Part shown: piece by piece, positions 8,092 to 16,498 of the stretch
Layout of the letters: each line of letters begins with the position of its first letter
Position numbering within the stretch: position 1 is the stretch's first letter
NCBI RefSeq assembly: GCF_002897295.1
Contig: NZ_BEXF01000008.1
Location: forward strand, 1 to 64,000
Source of the DNA: Brevibacillus reuszeri
GTDB lineage: Bacteria; Bacillota; Bacilli; Brevibacillales; Brevibacillaceae
Direction: 5' to 3'
DNA: 64,000 bases
Made by a program: the position numbers and the translations under genes
Notes under the pieces: generated by a model
Databases searched by the model: none
The model's input: the letters and a program-made list of their open reading frames with translations, nothing else
Told to the model about the DNA's origin: nothing

Positions 8092-9707
8092 CGTCGATTT
8101 TTACCAACGGCAGGTTTTATACATTTGATCAGTCGCAGCCGACGGTTGAGGCTGTCGTAGTGAAGGATGGCAAGATTGTGGATTTGGGGAGCCATCGGGA
8201 TATGCTACTGCAGTGGGGAAGACCAGAGGCATCTGTGAGAGATTTGGATGGAAAAACGGTGACGCCGGGTCTTATAGACAGCCACCTTCATTTATCCTCA
8301 ATCGCAACCAAAATGATGGCAATGGATCTGGGGAGCATTACCTCCAAGGATGGCTTGCTTCAATCGGTGAAGGAAAGAGCGAATAAAACACTAGCAACGG
8401 AATGGATACAGGGAAGAGGCTGGGATGAAAATCGTTTCATCGCAGGTGGATTGCCGACGATTGAGGAGCTGGATGCTGTGTCGCCGCATTGTCCTGTCCT
8501 TTTGACACGCGTTTGTGGCCATGTCGTCTTGGTAAACAGCAAAGCATTGGAGATTGCAGGCTATTCTGCAGATATGGACATTCCAGCAGGGGGTACCGTT
8601 GTACTTGATCCGCTTACGCAAAAGCCGACTGGCCTACTACTCGAAACGGCAGCCAATATTGTCCAGAGGCATATTCCCGACCTCACCTATGAGCAGCTCA
8701 AGCAAGCGCTGAAAAAGGCGATTGGGCAAGCGATGCAGTGTGGACTTACTAGCGTGCATACGGAGGATTTGCGTGGTCTCGGCGGATTGGATCAGACCTG
8801 GAGACTGTATGACGAGCTGTTAAACGAAGAAAAGCTGGGGCTTCGTTGTAACCTGTTAATCTATTACCCGCATGTGAAACAGCTGGTTGAGCGCGGGATG
8901 TACGCTGGCTATGGAAATGAGAAGCTGCAGATCGGTGCAGTGAAAATATTTGCGGACGGCAGCTTTGGCGGTCGTACGGCATATCTTTCCACGCCTTATA
9001 CGGATGATCCGGGGAATGTGGGAAGCGAGATCCATGACGATGAGACCTTGTACCAGCTGTTTAAGGAAGCGCGCGATGCCAAAATGCCGATCGCGGTTCA
9101 TACGATTGGGGATCAGGCATTGGAAAATGTGCTCAACACATTGGGCAAATTCCCGACTGTAGCGTATCGGGACCGGATGATTCATACCTCCCTGCTTCGC
9201 CCGGATTTGCTGGAGCGATTGAAAAGTCCAAGCATCGTCGCGGATATTCAGCCCCGCTTTGTCGTTGGAGACTTCCCATGGGTTGCGGAGCGGATCGGAG
9301 AAGAGAGGGCCAAGCAAGCTTATATATGGAAAAGCATGCTGGATGCAGGCATCATGTGCGCTGGCGGCTCGGATGCTCCCGTAGAACCTTTGGAGCCGCT
9401 TTTGGGTATTCACGCAGCGGTTTCACGTCGCGCCCCACAAGATACACATGAGGGATACTACCCGAGCGAAAATTTGACGATTGAGGAAGCAGTGCGCATT
9501 TTTACATACGGTGGCGCTCTGGCAACGAATGAGGAAGCGGTCAAAGGAACGCTCAGCAGAGGAAAGTATGCCGATATGACCGTGTATTCGAAAAATCTGT
9601 TCGAGATCGAACACGACGAGCTATTATCTACGAATATCGAGATGACGATTATTAATGGAGAAGTTTGTTACGAGCGCGGTGGCAATAAAAACTTGTGTGA
9701 AATCTAG
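8088..9707 (+). CDS. Amidohydrolase of the YtcJ/amidohydrolase-3 family
   Basis: Predicted metal-dependent amide hydrolase; 539 residues, normal for the family. The N-terminal strand domain (FTNGRFYTFD) leads into the first metal motif GLIDSHLHL (about 63-71); later motifs include the His of IAVHTIGDQAL and the catalytic Asp of CAGGSDAPVEPL. The C-terminus returns to the composite domain (GKYADMTVYSKNLFEI). The substrate is unknown; proximity to an amino-acid transporter hints at an N-acyl or amide derivative of an amino acid. The start overlaps the stop of the 56-residue gene; a terminator follows. Confidence 0.85.
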   Translation: MTSIFTNGRFYTFDQSQPTVEAVVVKDGKIVDLGSHRDMLLQWGRPEASVRDLDGKTVTPGLIDSHLHLSSIATKMMAMDLGSITSKDGLLQSVKERANKTLATEWIQGRGWDENRFIAGGLPTIEELDAVSPHCPVLLTRVCGHVVLVNSKALEIAGYSADMDIPAGGTVVLDPLTQKPTGLLLETAANIVQRHIPDLTYEQLKQALKKAIGQAMQCGLTSVHTEDLRGLGGLDQTWRLYDELLNEEKLGLRCNLLIYYPHVKQLVERGMYAGYGNEKLQIGAVKIFADGSFGGRTAYLSTPYTDDPGNVGSEIHDDETLYQLFKEARDAKMPIAVHTIGDQALENVLNTLGKFPTVAYRDRMIHTSLLRPDLLERLKSPSIVADIQPRFVVGDFPWVAERIGEERAKQAYIWKSMLDAGIMCAGGSDAPVEPLEPLLGIHAAVSRRAPQDTHEGYYPSENLTIEEAVRIFTYGGALATNEEAVKGTLSRGKYADMTVYSKNLFEIEHDELLSTNIEMTIINGEVCYERGGNKNLCEI

Positions 9708-9729
9708 GCTGCTTGACATACTAAATGAA

Positions 9730-9768
9730 GCCCGCTTTTCCTCTACCATGGAGGGAAGCGGGCCTTTC
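9730..9768 (+). terminator. Terminator after the amidohydrolase gene
   Basis: GCCCGCTTTTCCTC (9730-9743) pairs with GAGGGAAGCGGGC, followed by CTTTC. The stem is strong and the T tract weak. Confidence 0.65.
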
Positions 9769-9861
9769 AAATGTTTACTCGATATGTTTTAGGACTTTTT
9801 CTTTTTAGAAACTAAGTATATAATTATGTTGTGAAACACATTTTGGAAAGGGGAGTTACCT

Positions 9862-10431
9862 ATGTTCGATATCGTGATTATTGGAGCAGGTCCAGCAGGG
9901 GGAAGTGCAGCATTGTTTGCAGCGAAGTCGGGGAAAAAGACATTGCTGATTGATAATGACAAAAGCATGACGAAACGCGCTTGGTTAGAAAATCATTACG
10001 GCATCCTGGAAGTGACAGGACCGGACTTGATTGAAACAGGTAAGAAGCAAGCGGCAAAATTCGGTGCGGAGCTGGTCACCGATCAAGTCAACAATATTAC
10101 GAAATCCGAACAAGGCTTCGTTGTAGAAACAGCAGAAAAAGGCTCCTTTGAAGCAAAGCATGTTATTTTGGCTACCGGTGCGGTAGTGACACTGGCTGAA
10201 GCGATTGGCGTCAATACCAAAGAGGGTACAGAGCCGCGCATCAAAACGGTAGTGGATGTTGATGGGCAAGGAAAAACAAACGTGGATGGAATCTGGGCAG
10301 CTGGTACGTGCGCGGGTGTAAGCGTACATACGATCATTACAGCTGGCGATGGAGCCAAAGTAGCGATCAATGTCATCAGTGAGCTGAACGGCGAGCGCTA
10401 TGTAGACCACGATGTACTGAAAACGAACTAA
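9862..10431 (+). CDS. Mini FAD-dependent oxidoreductase, thioredoxin-reductase-like but lacking the NADPH domain
   Basis: A 189-residue protein built only from the FAD-binding halves of a thioredoxin-reductase-type flavoprotein. It has the dinucleotide motif VIIGAGPAGGSAALFAAKSG at residues 5-24, an ATG motif (VILATGAV, about 106-113) and the second FAD motif GIWAAGTC...TAGDGAKVA (about 142-170). The inserted NADPH domain and the redox CxxC of thioredoxin reductase (about 310 residues) are missing, so it cannot be a standard TrxB. Such short proteins are often annotated simply as NAD(P)/FAD-dependent oxidoreductases; electron donor and substrate are unknown. AAGGGGAG precedes the ATG and TATAAT lies at 9819-9824. 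Monocistronic, with a terminator directly after. Confidence 0.8.
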   Translation: MFDIVIIGAGPAGGSAALFAAKSGKKTLLIDNDKSMTKRAWLENHYGILEVTGPDLIETGKKQAAKFGAELVTDQVNNITKSEQGFVVETAEKGSFEAKHVILATGAVVTLAEAIGVNTKEGTEPRIKTVVDVDGQGKTNVDGIWAAGTCAGVSVHTIITAGDGAKVAINVISELNGERYVDHDVLKTN

Positions 10432-10449
10432 GCAAGCTAGAGATAGAAG

Positions 10450-10496
10450 CCATCTTCTTTGTGAGCCTCGTGTTCAGCCAAAGAAGATGGTTTTTT
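10450..10496 (+). terminator. Terminator after the FAD oxidoreductase gene
   Basis: CCATCTTCTTTG (10450-10461) and CAAAGAAGATGG (10479-10490) form a perfect 12-bp stem followed by T6. Confidence 0.9.
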
Positions 10497-10531
10497 AATG
10501 TAGCGAAGGTATTTTACGAGGAAGTAAATTT

Positions 10532-10563
10532 TTTACAGACTTTTGGTCAAATTTGAATATAAT
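10532..10563 (+). promoter_or_regulatory. Promoter region of the efflux-padR operon with a palindromic operator candidate
   Basis: TATAAT lies at 10558-10563; TTTACA at 10532-10537 is a possible -35 but the spacing of 20 is long. The perfect palindrome TCAAATTTGA (10547-10556) abuts the -10 element and is a good position for autorepression by the PadR protein encoded downstream. Confidence 0.4.
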
Positions 10564-10603
10564 ATTTAGAGTAATCATCACGGGAACGATAGGAGGAACT
10601 TGC

Positions 10604-12127
10604 TTGATTGCGAAAGAAAGCAAAGTGAATTTTGTCCTGGCGGGGCTATTACTGGGTCTGCTAATGGCATCAATGGACAATACAATCGTAGCAACTGCGA
10701 TGGGAACCATTGTAGGCGAAATGGGCGGGATGGATAAATTCGTCTGGGTTACCTCGGCTTATATGGTTGCTACGATGGCGGGAATGCCGATCTTCGGAAA
10801 GCTCTCAGATATGTACGGCAGAAAACGATTTTACGTGTTTGGACTAGTTGTGTTTTTAATTGGCTCCATTCTCTGCGGTACTGCAAACAGCATCGTAGAA
10901 TTAAGTATTTATCGCGCGATTCAAGGGATCGGTGGCGGTGCCTTGATGCCGATTGCGTTTACCATCATCTTTGACGTATTCCCGCCTGAAAAAAGGGGAA
11001 AGATGACTGGTTTATTCGGGGCTGTATTTGGTACATCCAGTGTATTTGGACCGTTGCTTGGTGCGTACATAACAGAGTATGTGGGCTGGCATTGGATTTT
11101 TTACATCAATGTGCCGATCGGCGCTCTGTCTCTCTGGTTCATTTCCGTTTATTACCGTGAGTCACTGGAGCACCGCAAGCAAAGCATCGACTGGTGGGGA
11201 GCAGTTACACTCGTCGGCGCTGTTGTCAGCTTGATGTTCGCGCTTGAGCTGGGTGGCAATCAATTTGCCTGGAATTCGGTTCAAATCATTGGACTGTTTG
11301 TGTCCTTTGCTGTGCTGTTCGTTATTTTTCTGATCGTGGAGACCAAAGTACCAGAGCCGATCATCTCGTTTACAATGTTTAAAAGACGTCTGTTTGCTGC
11401 TTCTAATGCGGTAGCGCTATTGTACGGCTCTGCTTTTATTATTACGACCGTCTATTTACCGATTTTTATCCAAGGTGTATTCGGAGGCTCGGCTACGAAT
11501 TCTGGATTGCTGTTGACACCGATGATGCTGGGCTCTGTTGTTGGTAGCCAGCTGGGTGGATTTTTGACGACAAAAACGAGCTTTCGCAACATTATGCTGA
11601 CCTCGTCCGTCTTTTTCGTACCAGGCATTTTCCTGCTCAGTACATTATCACCTGAGATTTCCCGAGGCATGGTCACTTTTTACATGATTATTACCGGTTT
11701 TGGTGTGGGCTTTTCGTTCTCTGTACTCGGGATGGCAGCCATTCACGGCTTTGACATGCGGCAACGCGGTTCGGCCAGCTCGACGGGGTCCTTTTTCCGT
11801 TCGCTTGGGATGACATTGGGGATTACAGTCTTTGGGATTTTGCAGCGTAACCAGTTTGAACATGGGATGTCATCTGCTTTTGCGGGACAAGACACAGGGA
11901 TTGGAGCGATTACTGACCCGCGTGCGATTCTCACACCAGAGACACGTGCAGCGATTCCTGCTCCTGTTCTGGATAAAATTACGGATATCCTCGCCTCGTC
12001 AATTGCTCATACGTTTTTGTGGGCGCTGGTTCCGGCAATACTTGCGGTCGTATGTATTGTGCTGATGGGCAAGGAGCGTGTACTGATTCCTTCAAAAGAA
12101 AACAGGCCGAACCCCGAGCATCACTAG
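10604..12127 (+). CDS. DHA2-family multidrug efflux MFS transporter
   Basis: Proton-driven exporter of the EmrB/QacA type with about 14 membrane helices; 507 residues from TTG at 10604. That start is chosen because AGGAGG ends seven bases upstream; the upstream in-frame ATG at 10553 lies in the -10 region and has no ribosome binding site. DHA2 motifs are present: MDNTIVATAM in helix 1, GKLSDMYGRKRFY (motif A), and GPLLGAYITEYVGWHWIFYIN (motif C region). The gene is followed after 13 bases by a PadR regulator, a pairing typical of drug-inducible pumps. The substrate is unknown. Confidence 0.9.
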   Translation: MIAKESKVNFVLAGLLLGLLMASMDNTIVATAMGTIVGEMGGMDKFVWVTSAYMVATMAGMPIFGKLSDMYGRKRFYVFGLVVFLIGSILCGTANSIVELSIYRAIQGIGGGALMPIAFTIIFDVFPPEKRGKMTGLFGAVFGTSSVFGPLLGAYITEYVGWHWIFYINVPIGALSLWFISVYYRESLEHRKQSIDWWGAVTLVGAVVSLMFALELGGNQFAWNSVQIIGLFVSFAVLFVIFLIVETKVPEPIISFTMFKRRLFAASNAVALLYGSAFIITTVYLPIFIQGVFGGSATNSGLLLTPMMLGSVVGSQLGGFLTTKTSFRNIMLTSSVFFVPGIFLLSTLSPEISRGMVTFYMIITGFGVGFSFSVLGMAAIHGFDMRQRGSASSTGSFFRSLGMTLGITVFGILQRNQFEHGMSSAFAGQDTGIGAITDPRAILTPETRAAIPAPVLDKITDILASSIAHTFLWALVPAILAVVCIVLMGKERVLIPSKENRPNPEHH

Positions 12128-12140
12128 AGGAGAAGCGGCT

Positions 12141-12668
12141 ATGAGTATAAAACTGCTCATTCTTGGTCTTTTGATGGAGGGCGAAAAGCATCCTTATGAA
12201 GTCCAGCAGGTGGTCAAGCAGCGTGGGATGGACTGCTATATCAAATACGCCAAAGGCTCCTTGTACTATGCCTTCGACCAATTGGCGAAAGCAAATCTGA
12301 TCGAGGTCGCAAACATTATCCGGGAGTCCAATCGCCCGGATAAAACGACCTATCGCATCACAGATAAAGGAAGAGACAAGTTTCAGCAGCTGTTGCTGTC
12401 GGAGATGCGTCGCCCGATTCAGCTGCACAATCCGATCTATGCGGCCCTGACTTTTGCTGCATACGGCGATCCAGAAAAAATGGCAGAGGCATCTGCAGAA
12501 AATATTCGAGAGGTTCAGCGGGTGGCGGGGCTGCTCGAATCTATTTTGGAGCAGTCAAAGGACGCATTGGACTTTGGAGCGAGGGCAATTTTGATCGGGG
12601 CGATCGAGCATCTGCGTGCAGAAGAGCGGTGGATTGAGCGTGTACGCCAAGAGGGGTTTGGCATTTGA
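12141..12668 (+). CDS. PadR-family transcriptional regulator
   Basis: Winged-helix repressor of 175 residues. The N-terminal PadR domain (about 4-85) is clear: LLILGLLMEGEKHPYEVQQ, then GSLYYAFDQLAKANLIEV and the wing RITDKGRDKFQQLL. The C-terminal half is helical, as in PadR subfamily 2 (dimerisation and ligand binding). It is encoded 13 bases after the efflux gene with AGAGGAG before the ATG, so it is very likely co-transcribed and represses the pair. A palindrome in the operon promoter (10547-10556) is the candidate operator. Confidence 0.92.
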   Translation: MSIKLLILGLLMEGEKHPYEVQQVVKQRGMDCYIKYAKGSLYYAFDQLAKANLIEVANIIRESNRPDKTTYRITDKGRDKFQQLLLSEMRRPIQLHNPIYAALTFAAYGDPEKMAEASAENIREVQRVAGLLESILEQSKDALDFGARAILIGAIEHLRAEERWIERVRQEGFGI

Positions 12669-12699
12669 TTTTGAAATAATTATGAACATTGGACAATTG

Positions 12700-12729
12700 T
12701 TATCATTTCGATAGTTTTTCGTTTATAAT
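12700..12729 (+). promoter_or_regulatory. Putative promoter of the DUF3817 gene
   Basis: TATAAT at 12724-12729 is a perfect -10. TTATCA at 12700-12705, spacing 18, is a moderate -35. Confidence 0.45.
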
Positions 12730-12761
12730 GATGGTAATTACTTTCAAGGATGGTACCCCTC

Positions 12762-13052
12762 ATGATGAATACCCCGCTTGGACGTTTTCGCGTAATTGGC
12801 ATTCTGGAAGGAATCTCGTATTTGGTTTTGCTCGGGATCGCTATGCCACTCAAGTATTTTCTCGATGTACCAGCCGCAGTGAAAATTGTTGGTGCCCTTC
12901 ATGGGCTGCTATTTGTACTCTACATTTTGGCCCTAGCCCATGTAACGCTGAAAAACAGATGGTCAATCATTCGGGTGATCGGTGCTTTTATTGCATCCCT
13001 TCTTCCTTTTGGAAACTTTGTATTGGATGCGAGATTGAAAAAAGAGCAATAG
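12762..13052 (+). CDS. DUF3817-family small membrane protein
   Basis: A 96-residue integral membrane protein with three hydrophobic helices (about 8-28, 38-60, 66-85). The DUF3817 signature is recognisable: RFRVIGILEGISYLVLLGIA at the N-terminus and ALHGLLFVLYILALAHV in the middle. The frame is open from ATG 12750, but CAAGGA at 12745-12750 better serves the ATG at 12762. The function of the family is unknown. It has its own promoter and a weak terminator, so it is probably monocistronic. Confidence 0.82.
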   Translation: MMNTPLGRFRVIGILEGISYLVLLGIAMPLKYFLDVPAAVKIVGALHGLLFVLYILALAHVTLKNRWSIIRVIGAFIASLLPFGNFVLDARLKKEQ

Positions 13053-13067
13053 CAAGCTGTTTGGACT

Positions 13068-13097
13068 GTAAAGGCGGGTAAAAAGGTACCCGTCTTT
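13068..13097 (+). terminator. Weak terminator after the DUF3817 gene
   Basis: AAAGGCGGGTA and TACCCGTCTTT form an imperfect stem around a 6-base loop, followed by a short T tract. Confidence 0.5.
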
Positions 13098-13146
13098 GCT
13101 TCATATGTAAATATAAATCATGAGCGATGAGATGAGGAGGATTCGT

Positions 13147-13350
13147 GTGGAGACCAGAATATTGGCAGGTAATCTAATATGGGACAAGGAAGGACAAATC
13201 CTTCTCGAAACCGTGACGGAGAATCGATATGTATTGGTTCTCCCACAAATTATTACGTTAACTGAAACAGAGGAAAAGGTAGCGAGCGATGAACTAACAG
13301 AGCAGCATAGCGGGCTGAACGTGATTGCACGCTGCTTTGTTTATGAATAA
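13147..13350 (+). CDS. Small hypothetical protein (67 residues)
   Basis: The frame is open from ATG 13120, but AGGAGG at 13135-13140 places the start at GTG 13147, six bases downstream. The product is acidic with alternating hydrophobic residues (TRILAGNLIWDKEGQILLE, then RYVLVLPQIITL), suggesting a small beta-rich domain. No signal peptide, membrane segment or Cys pair is visible and I recognise no family. It sits alone between the DUF3817 gene and a bidirectional terminator. Confidence 0.5.
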   Translation: METRILAGNLIWDKEGQILLETVTENRYVLVLPQIITLTETEEKVASDELTEQHSGLNVIARCFVYE

Positions 13351-13421
13351 TAGAAAGCCGGGGGAGCCGCGGCTTGATTTGGTTTATATGGATTGATAAT
13401 TCAGAAAACTTGATTTAAAAG

Positions 13422-13458
13422 ACCAGTTCATCTTATTTTGTAGGATGAACTGGTTTTT
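13422..13458. terminator. Bidirectional terminator between convergent genes
   Basis: ACCAGTTCATC (13422-13432) and GATGAACTGGT (13444-13454) form a perfect 11-bp stem with T's on the plus side and A's on the other. It serves the 67-residue gene and the convergent MFS gene. Confidence 0.85.
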
Positions 13459-13477
13459 GTCCTGAAGAAATAGTGAT

Positions 13478-14665
13478 TTATCCTCGTACAATCATGACTG
13501 TCTTTTCCCGATACTCCCTACGAACAAGATGAATGCGCAGTCCGATGCAAATAAGCGCTGCAACCAGATAGCAAAAGCCACTCCACAGGGTACCGTGTAT
13601 GCCAAACATGGATAGGAACCAACCACCTGTCCCCGAACCGATCGTCACGCCTAGATTGATAAATGAAATGTAGAGCGCAGTTGCAAATTCAGGAGCTTCG
13701 GGAGCTTCATCTGTTAGCCAAATTTGGGTCACGATCAGGCCGCTTGTATGAGCTGCTCCCCAATAAATCATGATCACGACGATCAGGAGCATGGCGGAGA
13801 TGTCCCACATGAGCAGAAAATAAGCAATGCCGAGAGCAAGCGGATGAAGGAATGTTGTTTTGAGCTTGTTTCTGCTAATCAGATTCCCCGCCAGCAGATT
13901 GCCTGCAACCCCACCAATTCCGAAGATGACGAGCAAGATACTGATTAGTTCACCACCAAGGCCAAATGCTTGGCTCAGGTATTCAGCAGAATAGCTGTAG
14001 ACCGAGAACATGGCAGCAAAAATGAACGTTGAAGCTCCGATATTAATCCAGAGAGGCACCTTGCGCAAAATGCCCAGCTGCTTGCGGAAAGACATTGGCT
14101 CTGCCTGTTCCTTTTCAGGCAGCATGAGTGCAATCCCCAAACCTGCAATTCCGTTTACAATGGCGCAAAACAGGAACGCAGCTTCCATGGAAAATTGAAC
14201 CGCAATGTACGCTGTGATCGGGACGCCCAGCACCATTCCCATACTGGTGCCTACGAACGCTTTTGCGGCTACTTGGGTTGCCTTGTTTTCTGGATACAGA
14301 GATTTGGCAGCGACAAAAGCCAATGAAAAATAGACTGGGTGAAACATCGCTGGAATGATCCGCAGGGCTAAAAGAACAGAAAAGCTTGGCGCATAGGCTG
14401 ACAGTAAACTGCTTGCAGTGAAAATAAATAGAGAGATCATCAAAATCTTTTTGCGATTATATTTGGACAGAAGCAGTACCATAAAGGGGCCGAGTACCGC
14501 GATGACCAGTGCGAATATGCCGACCAGCGTGCCTGCCATCGATGCTGTGACCTGATAATGTTCCATAATTACCGGGAGAATGCCAACTACACCAAATTCG
14601 ATCGTGTATACGCCAAATAAACCAAGTGCGATGAAAAATAACGGATTTTTGAAGGAACGTGGCAC
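13478..14665 (-). CDS. MFS transporter (DHA1-like)
   Basis: Twelve-helix major facilitator of 395 residues, probably a drug or metabolite exporter. The frame extends to an ATG at 14698 inside the upstream gene, but AAGGGG precedes a GTG at 14665, only two bases after the upstream stop, which is the likelier start. Typical features: FFIALGLFGVYTIEFGVVGI in helix 1, LSKYNRKKILM (loop 2-3 motif) and ALRIIPAMFHPVYFSLA in helix 4. It is co-transcribed with the serine hydrolase gene upstream; what they have in common is not evident. Confidence 0.85.
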   Translation of the reverse strand: MPRSFKNPLFFIALGLFGVYTIEFGVVGILPVIMEHYQVTASMAGTLVGIFALVIAVLGPFMVLLLSKYNRKKILMISLFIFTASSLLSAYAPSFSVLLALRIIPAMFHPVYFSLAFVAAKSLYPENKATQVAAKAFVGTSMGMVLGVPITAYIAVQFSMEAAFLFCAIVNGIAGLGIALMLPEKEQAEPMSFRKQLGILRKVPLWINIGASTFIFAAMFSVYSYSAEYLSQAFGLGGELISILLVIFGIGGVAGNLLAGNLISRNKLKTTFLHPLALGIAYFLLMWDISAMLLIVVIMIYWGAAHTSGLIVTQIWLTDEAPEAPEFATALYISFINLGVTIGSGTGGWFLSMFGIHGTLWSGFCYLVAALICIGLRIHLVRREYREKTVMIVRG

Positions 14666-14667
14666 TG

Positions 14668-15852
14668 TTACTTGATCCCCTTGTAAATCGCATCGCATAG
14701 CTCTACTGTAAATAAACCGGCCATCCCCTCATACGCCGTATTGGTAAAAGCAACGACACTGAGCTTGCGAGCCGGGTCGACGAACCAGGAGTGACCATAT
14801 GCTCCTCCTAATCGCCAGGTGCCAGAAGATTCTGGCGTTTGGGCTGCTTCGGCGTCGTGAAGGACGGTAAAGCCAAGTCCAAAGCCGCGTCCAGGCCAAT
14901 TTGCCAATGGCAGCTCTCCTGTTTGGATCGTTCCCATTTCTCGGACCAGATCAGCAGGTAAAAGAGGGGCGCCACCACCACGAAGTACCTCCAACAGGTG
15001 GAGGAAATCGCCTGCTGTACCAATCATCCCAGAGCCGCCAGAAGCAAAGGCATCTGCATCAAAAGCACGGGCTGGCTCAAAACGGATTCCGGCTGTGCCT
15101 TCAAAGACAGGAACAATATCGATTTCGCGCATACGGCGAGGATGAGGCTCGTCATTCACATAGGGAGTGACCAGTCTGTGCTTGTCACGAACGAGAAAAG
15201 AGGTATCAGTCATATTCAATGGACGTGTAACCAGGTCGTGGACCGCATCGGAGAGTGATGCATTCGTTACACGGCTAATCAGTGCTCCGAGCACATCTGT
15301 CGCCAAAGAATAGCCCCAGTTCGTGCCTGGATCATAGAGCAGCGGGACGGAAGCGAGACGACGCAGATTTTCTTCCAACGTAACACCAGAACGATCCATC
15401 CCATCCGACACACCTGCCAGGTGATAAGGACCATGATGGTCTGCCTCCAAAAAACCGTAGCTGAGTCCAGCCGTGTGTGTGAGCAACTGGCGCAATGTGA
15501 TTTGGGCTGCTTCACCACTACGTAAATGAGGGCGGAATTCAGGCAGCCATTGTTGGATATCGTCATCAAGCCCGATTCGTCCTTGGGCAATCAGGACTAG
15601 TGCAGCGACTGAGACGATTGGCTTGGACACAGAAGCCAGGCGAAATAAGGCATCCTCGGTCATCGGTTTGCTTGTCTCCCGATCAGCGAGTCCAGCAGCT
15701 CGACTATAGACTACATCACCATCTACAGCTACTTTAACGACTGTGCCTACTAATCGGTGGCCCGCAAGTGTGCGCTGGATCACATCATCAATCAATAAAC
15801 CAAGCTGAGTATATTGTCTGTGGGATGAATGAGAAGCTGACAAAGGAATCAT
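14668..15852 (-). CDS. Beta-lactamase-family serine hydrolase
   Basis: Penicillin-binding-protein/class C beta-lactamase fold (esterase EstB or D-aminopeptidase-like), 394 residues, without an export signal. The catalytic SxxK is in FRLASVSKPIVSV (about residue 74), the second motif Tyr-x-x in NWGYSLATDVLG, and the third-motif region is AYGHSWFVDP. ATG 15852 directly abuts AAAGG; TTG 15843 (residue 4) has better spacing and may be the true start. Probably an intracellular esterase; substrate unknown. Divergent from the Lrp-type regulator, which may control it. Confidence 0.83.
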   Translation of the reverse strand: MIPLSASHSSHRQYTQLGLLIDDVIQRTLAGHRLVGTVVKVAVDGDVVYSRAAGLADRETSKPMTEDALFRLASVSKPIVSVAALVLIAQGRIGLDDDIQQWLPEFRPHLRSGEAAQITLRQLLTHTAGLSYGFLEADHHGPYHLAGVSDGMDRSGVTLEENLRRLASVPLLYDPGTNWGYSLATDVLGALISRVTNASLSDAVHDLVTRPLNMTDTSFLVRDKHRLVTPYVNDEPHPRRMREIDIVPVFEGTAGIRFEPARAFDADAFASGGSGMIGTAGDFLHLLEVLRGGGAPLLPADLVREMGTIQTGELPLANWPGRGFGLGFTVLHDAEAAQTPESSGTWRLGGAYGHSWFVDPARKLSVVAFTNTAYEGMAGLFTVELCDAIYKGIK

Positions 15853-16006
15853 CCTTTCTTTATCGTAAATTAATTGCTTTATTTACGTAAGTATATTGTA
15901 TAAATTTAGTTAATCCATTTACATAAGGGAATAAAGGTATTATGGTATTCTTACAAAGAAAATCCATTAATTTTCCCACAATGGCTTTGAAATCATAGGA
16001 GGGGTT
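15853..16006. promoter_or_regulatory. Divergent promoter region with inverted repeats
   Basis: AT-rich gap between the serine hydrolase-MFS pair and the Lrp-type gene. CGTAAAT (15864-15870) and ATTTACG (15891-15897) form an inverted repeat, with the palindrome TTACGTAA at 15893-15900 and a related TTTACATAA a little further right. These are candidate sites for the Lrp/AsnC-type regulator, which normally binds such AT-rich repeats next to its own gene. Confidence 0.4.
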
Positions 16007-16456
16007 ATGGTGGATCAAGTGGATAAGCAAATACTGCTACAGCTGCAGGAGCATGGACGAATTTCCATGACTGAGCTGGGCAAGGCAGTCGGTTTATCGC
16101 AGCCTGCTGTAACAGAGCGCGTACGACGGTTGGAAGAAAAAGGGGTTATTCAAGAGTATAGGGCCGTGCTCTCTCAGGAGAAAATCGGTAAGCAAGCGGC
16201 AGCATACATGCTTGTCCGCACAAAGGAATGCACCGCTTTTTTAGAGTTTTGCCGCAATAGTCCAGAGGTCATCGAATGTCATAGGATAAGTGGGGAACAT
16301 AATTATTTACTCAAAGTAGTGACGGATTCGCTGCAGGAGCTGGAGAGATTCGGGAACAGCTGTGATTTGTATGGAAATTATACGATTCTGATTGTTTTGT
16401 CCTCTCCGATTGATTACAAGAGCTTCGTACCCTCTATAGAAGAGAGAGTGTTGTAG
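16007..16456 (+). CDS. Lrp/AsnC-family transcriptional regulator
   Basis: 149 residues with both family domains: the N-terminal helix-turn-helix (DQVDKQILLQLQEHGRISMTE, then GLSQPAVTERVRRLEEKGVI, residues 3-50) and the C-terminal RAM/ligand-sensing domain (about 65-140). AGGAGGGG precedes the ATG; a GTG three bases later is equally well placed. It is followed after 42 bases by chrA and is divergent from the serine hydrolase-MFS pair, so it could control either. Typical effectors are amino acids; here unknown. Confidence 0.92.
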   Translation: MVDQVDKQILLQLQEHGRISMTELGKAVGLSQPAVTERVRRLEEKGVIQEYRAVLSQEKIGKQAAAYMLVRTKECTAFLEFCRNSPEVIECHRISGEHNYLLKVVTDSLQELERFGNSCDLYGNYTILIVLSSPIDYKSFVPSIEERVL

Positions 16457-16498
16457 GATGAGGTAGCGGAAAGCAGACGGAGGGAGAGTAATCAGCCA

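Noticed and set aside
12689-13081. 130-codon ORF overlapping the DUF3817 gene in another frame
   Set aside because: The DUF3817 frame has recognisable helices and family motifs; this frame has neither.
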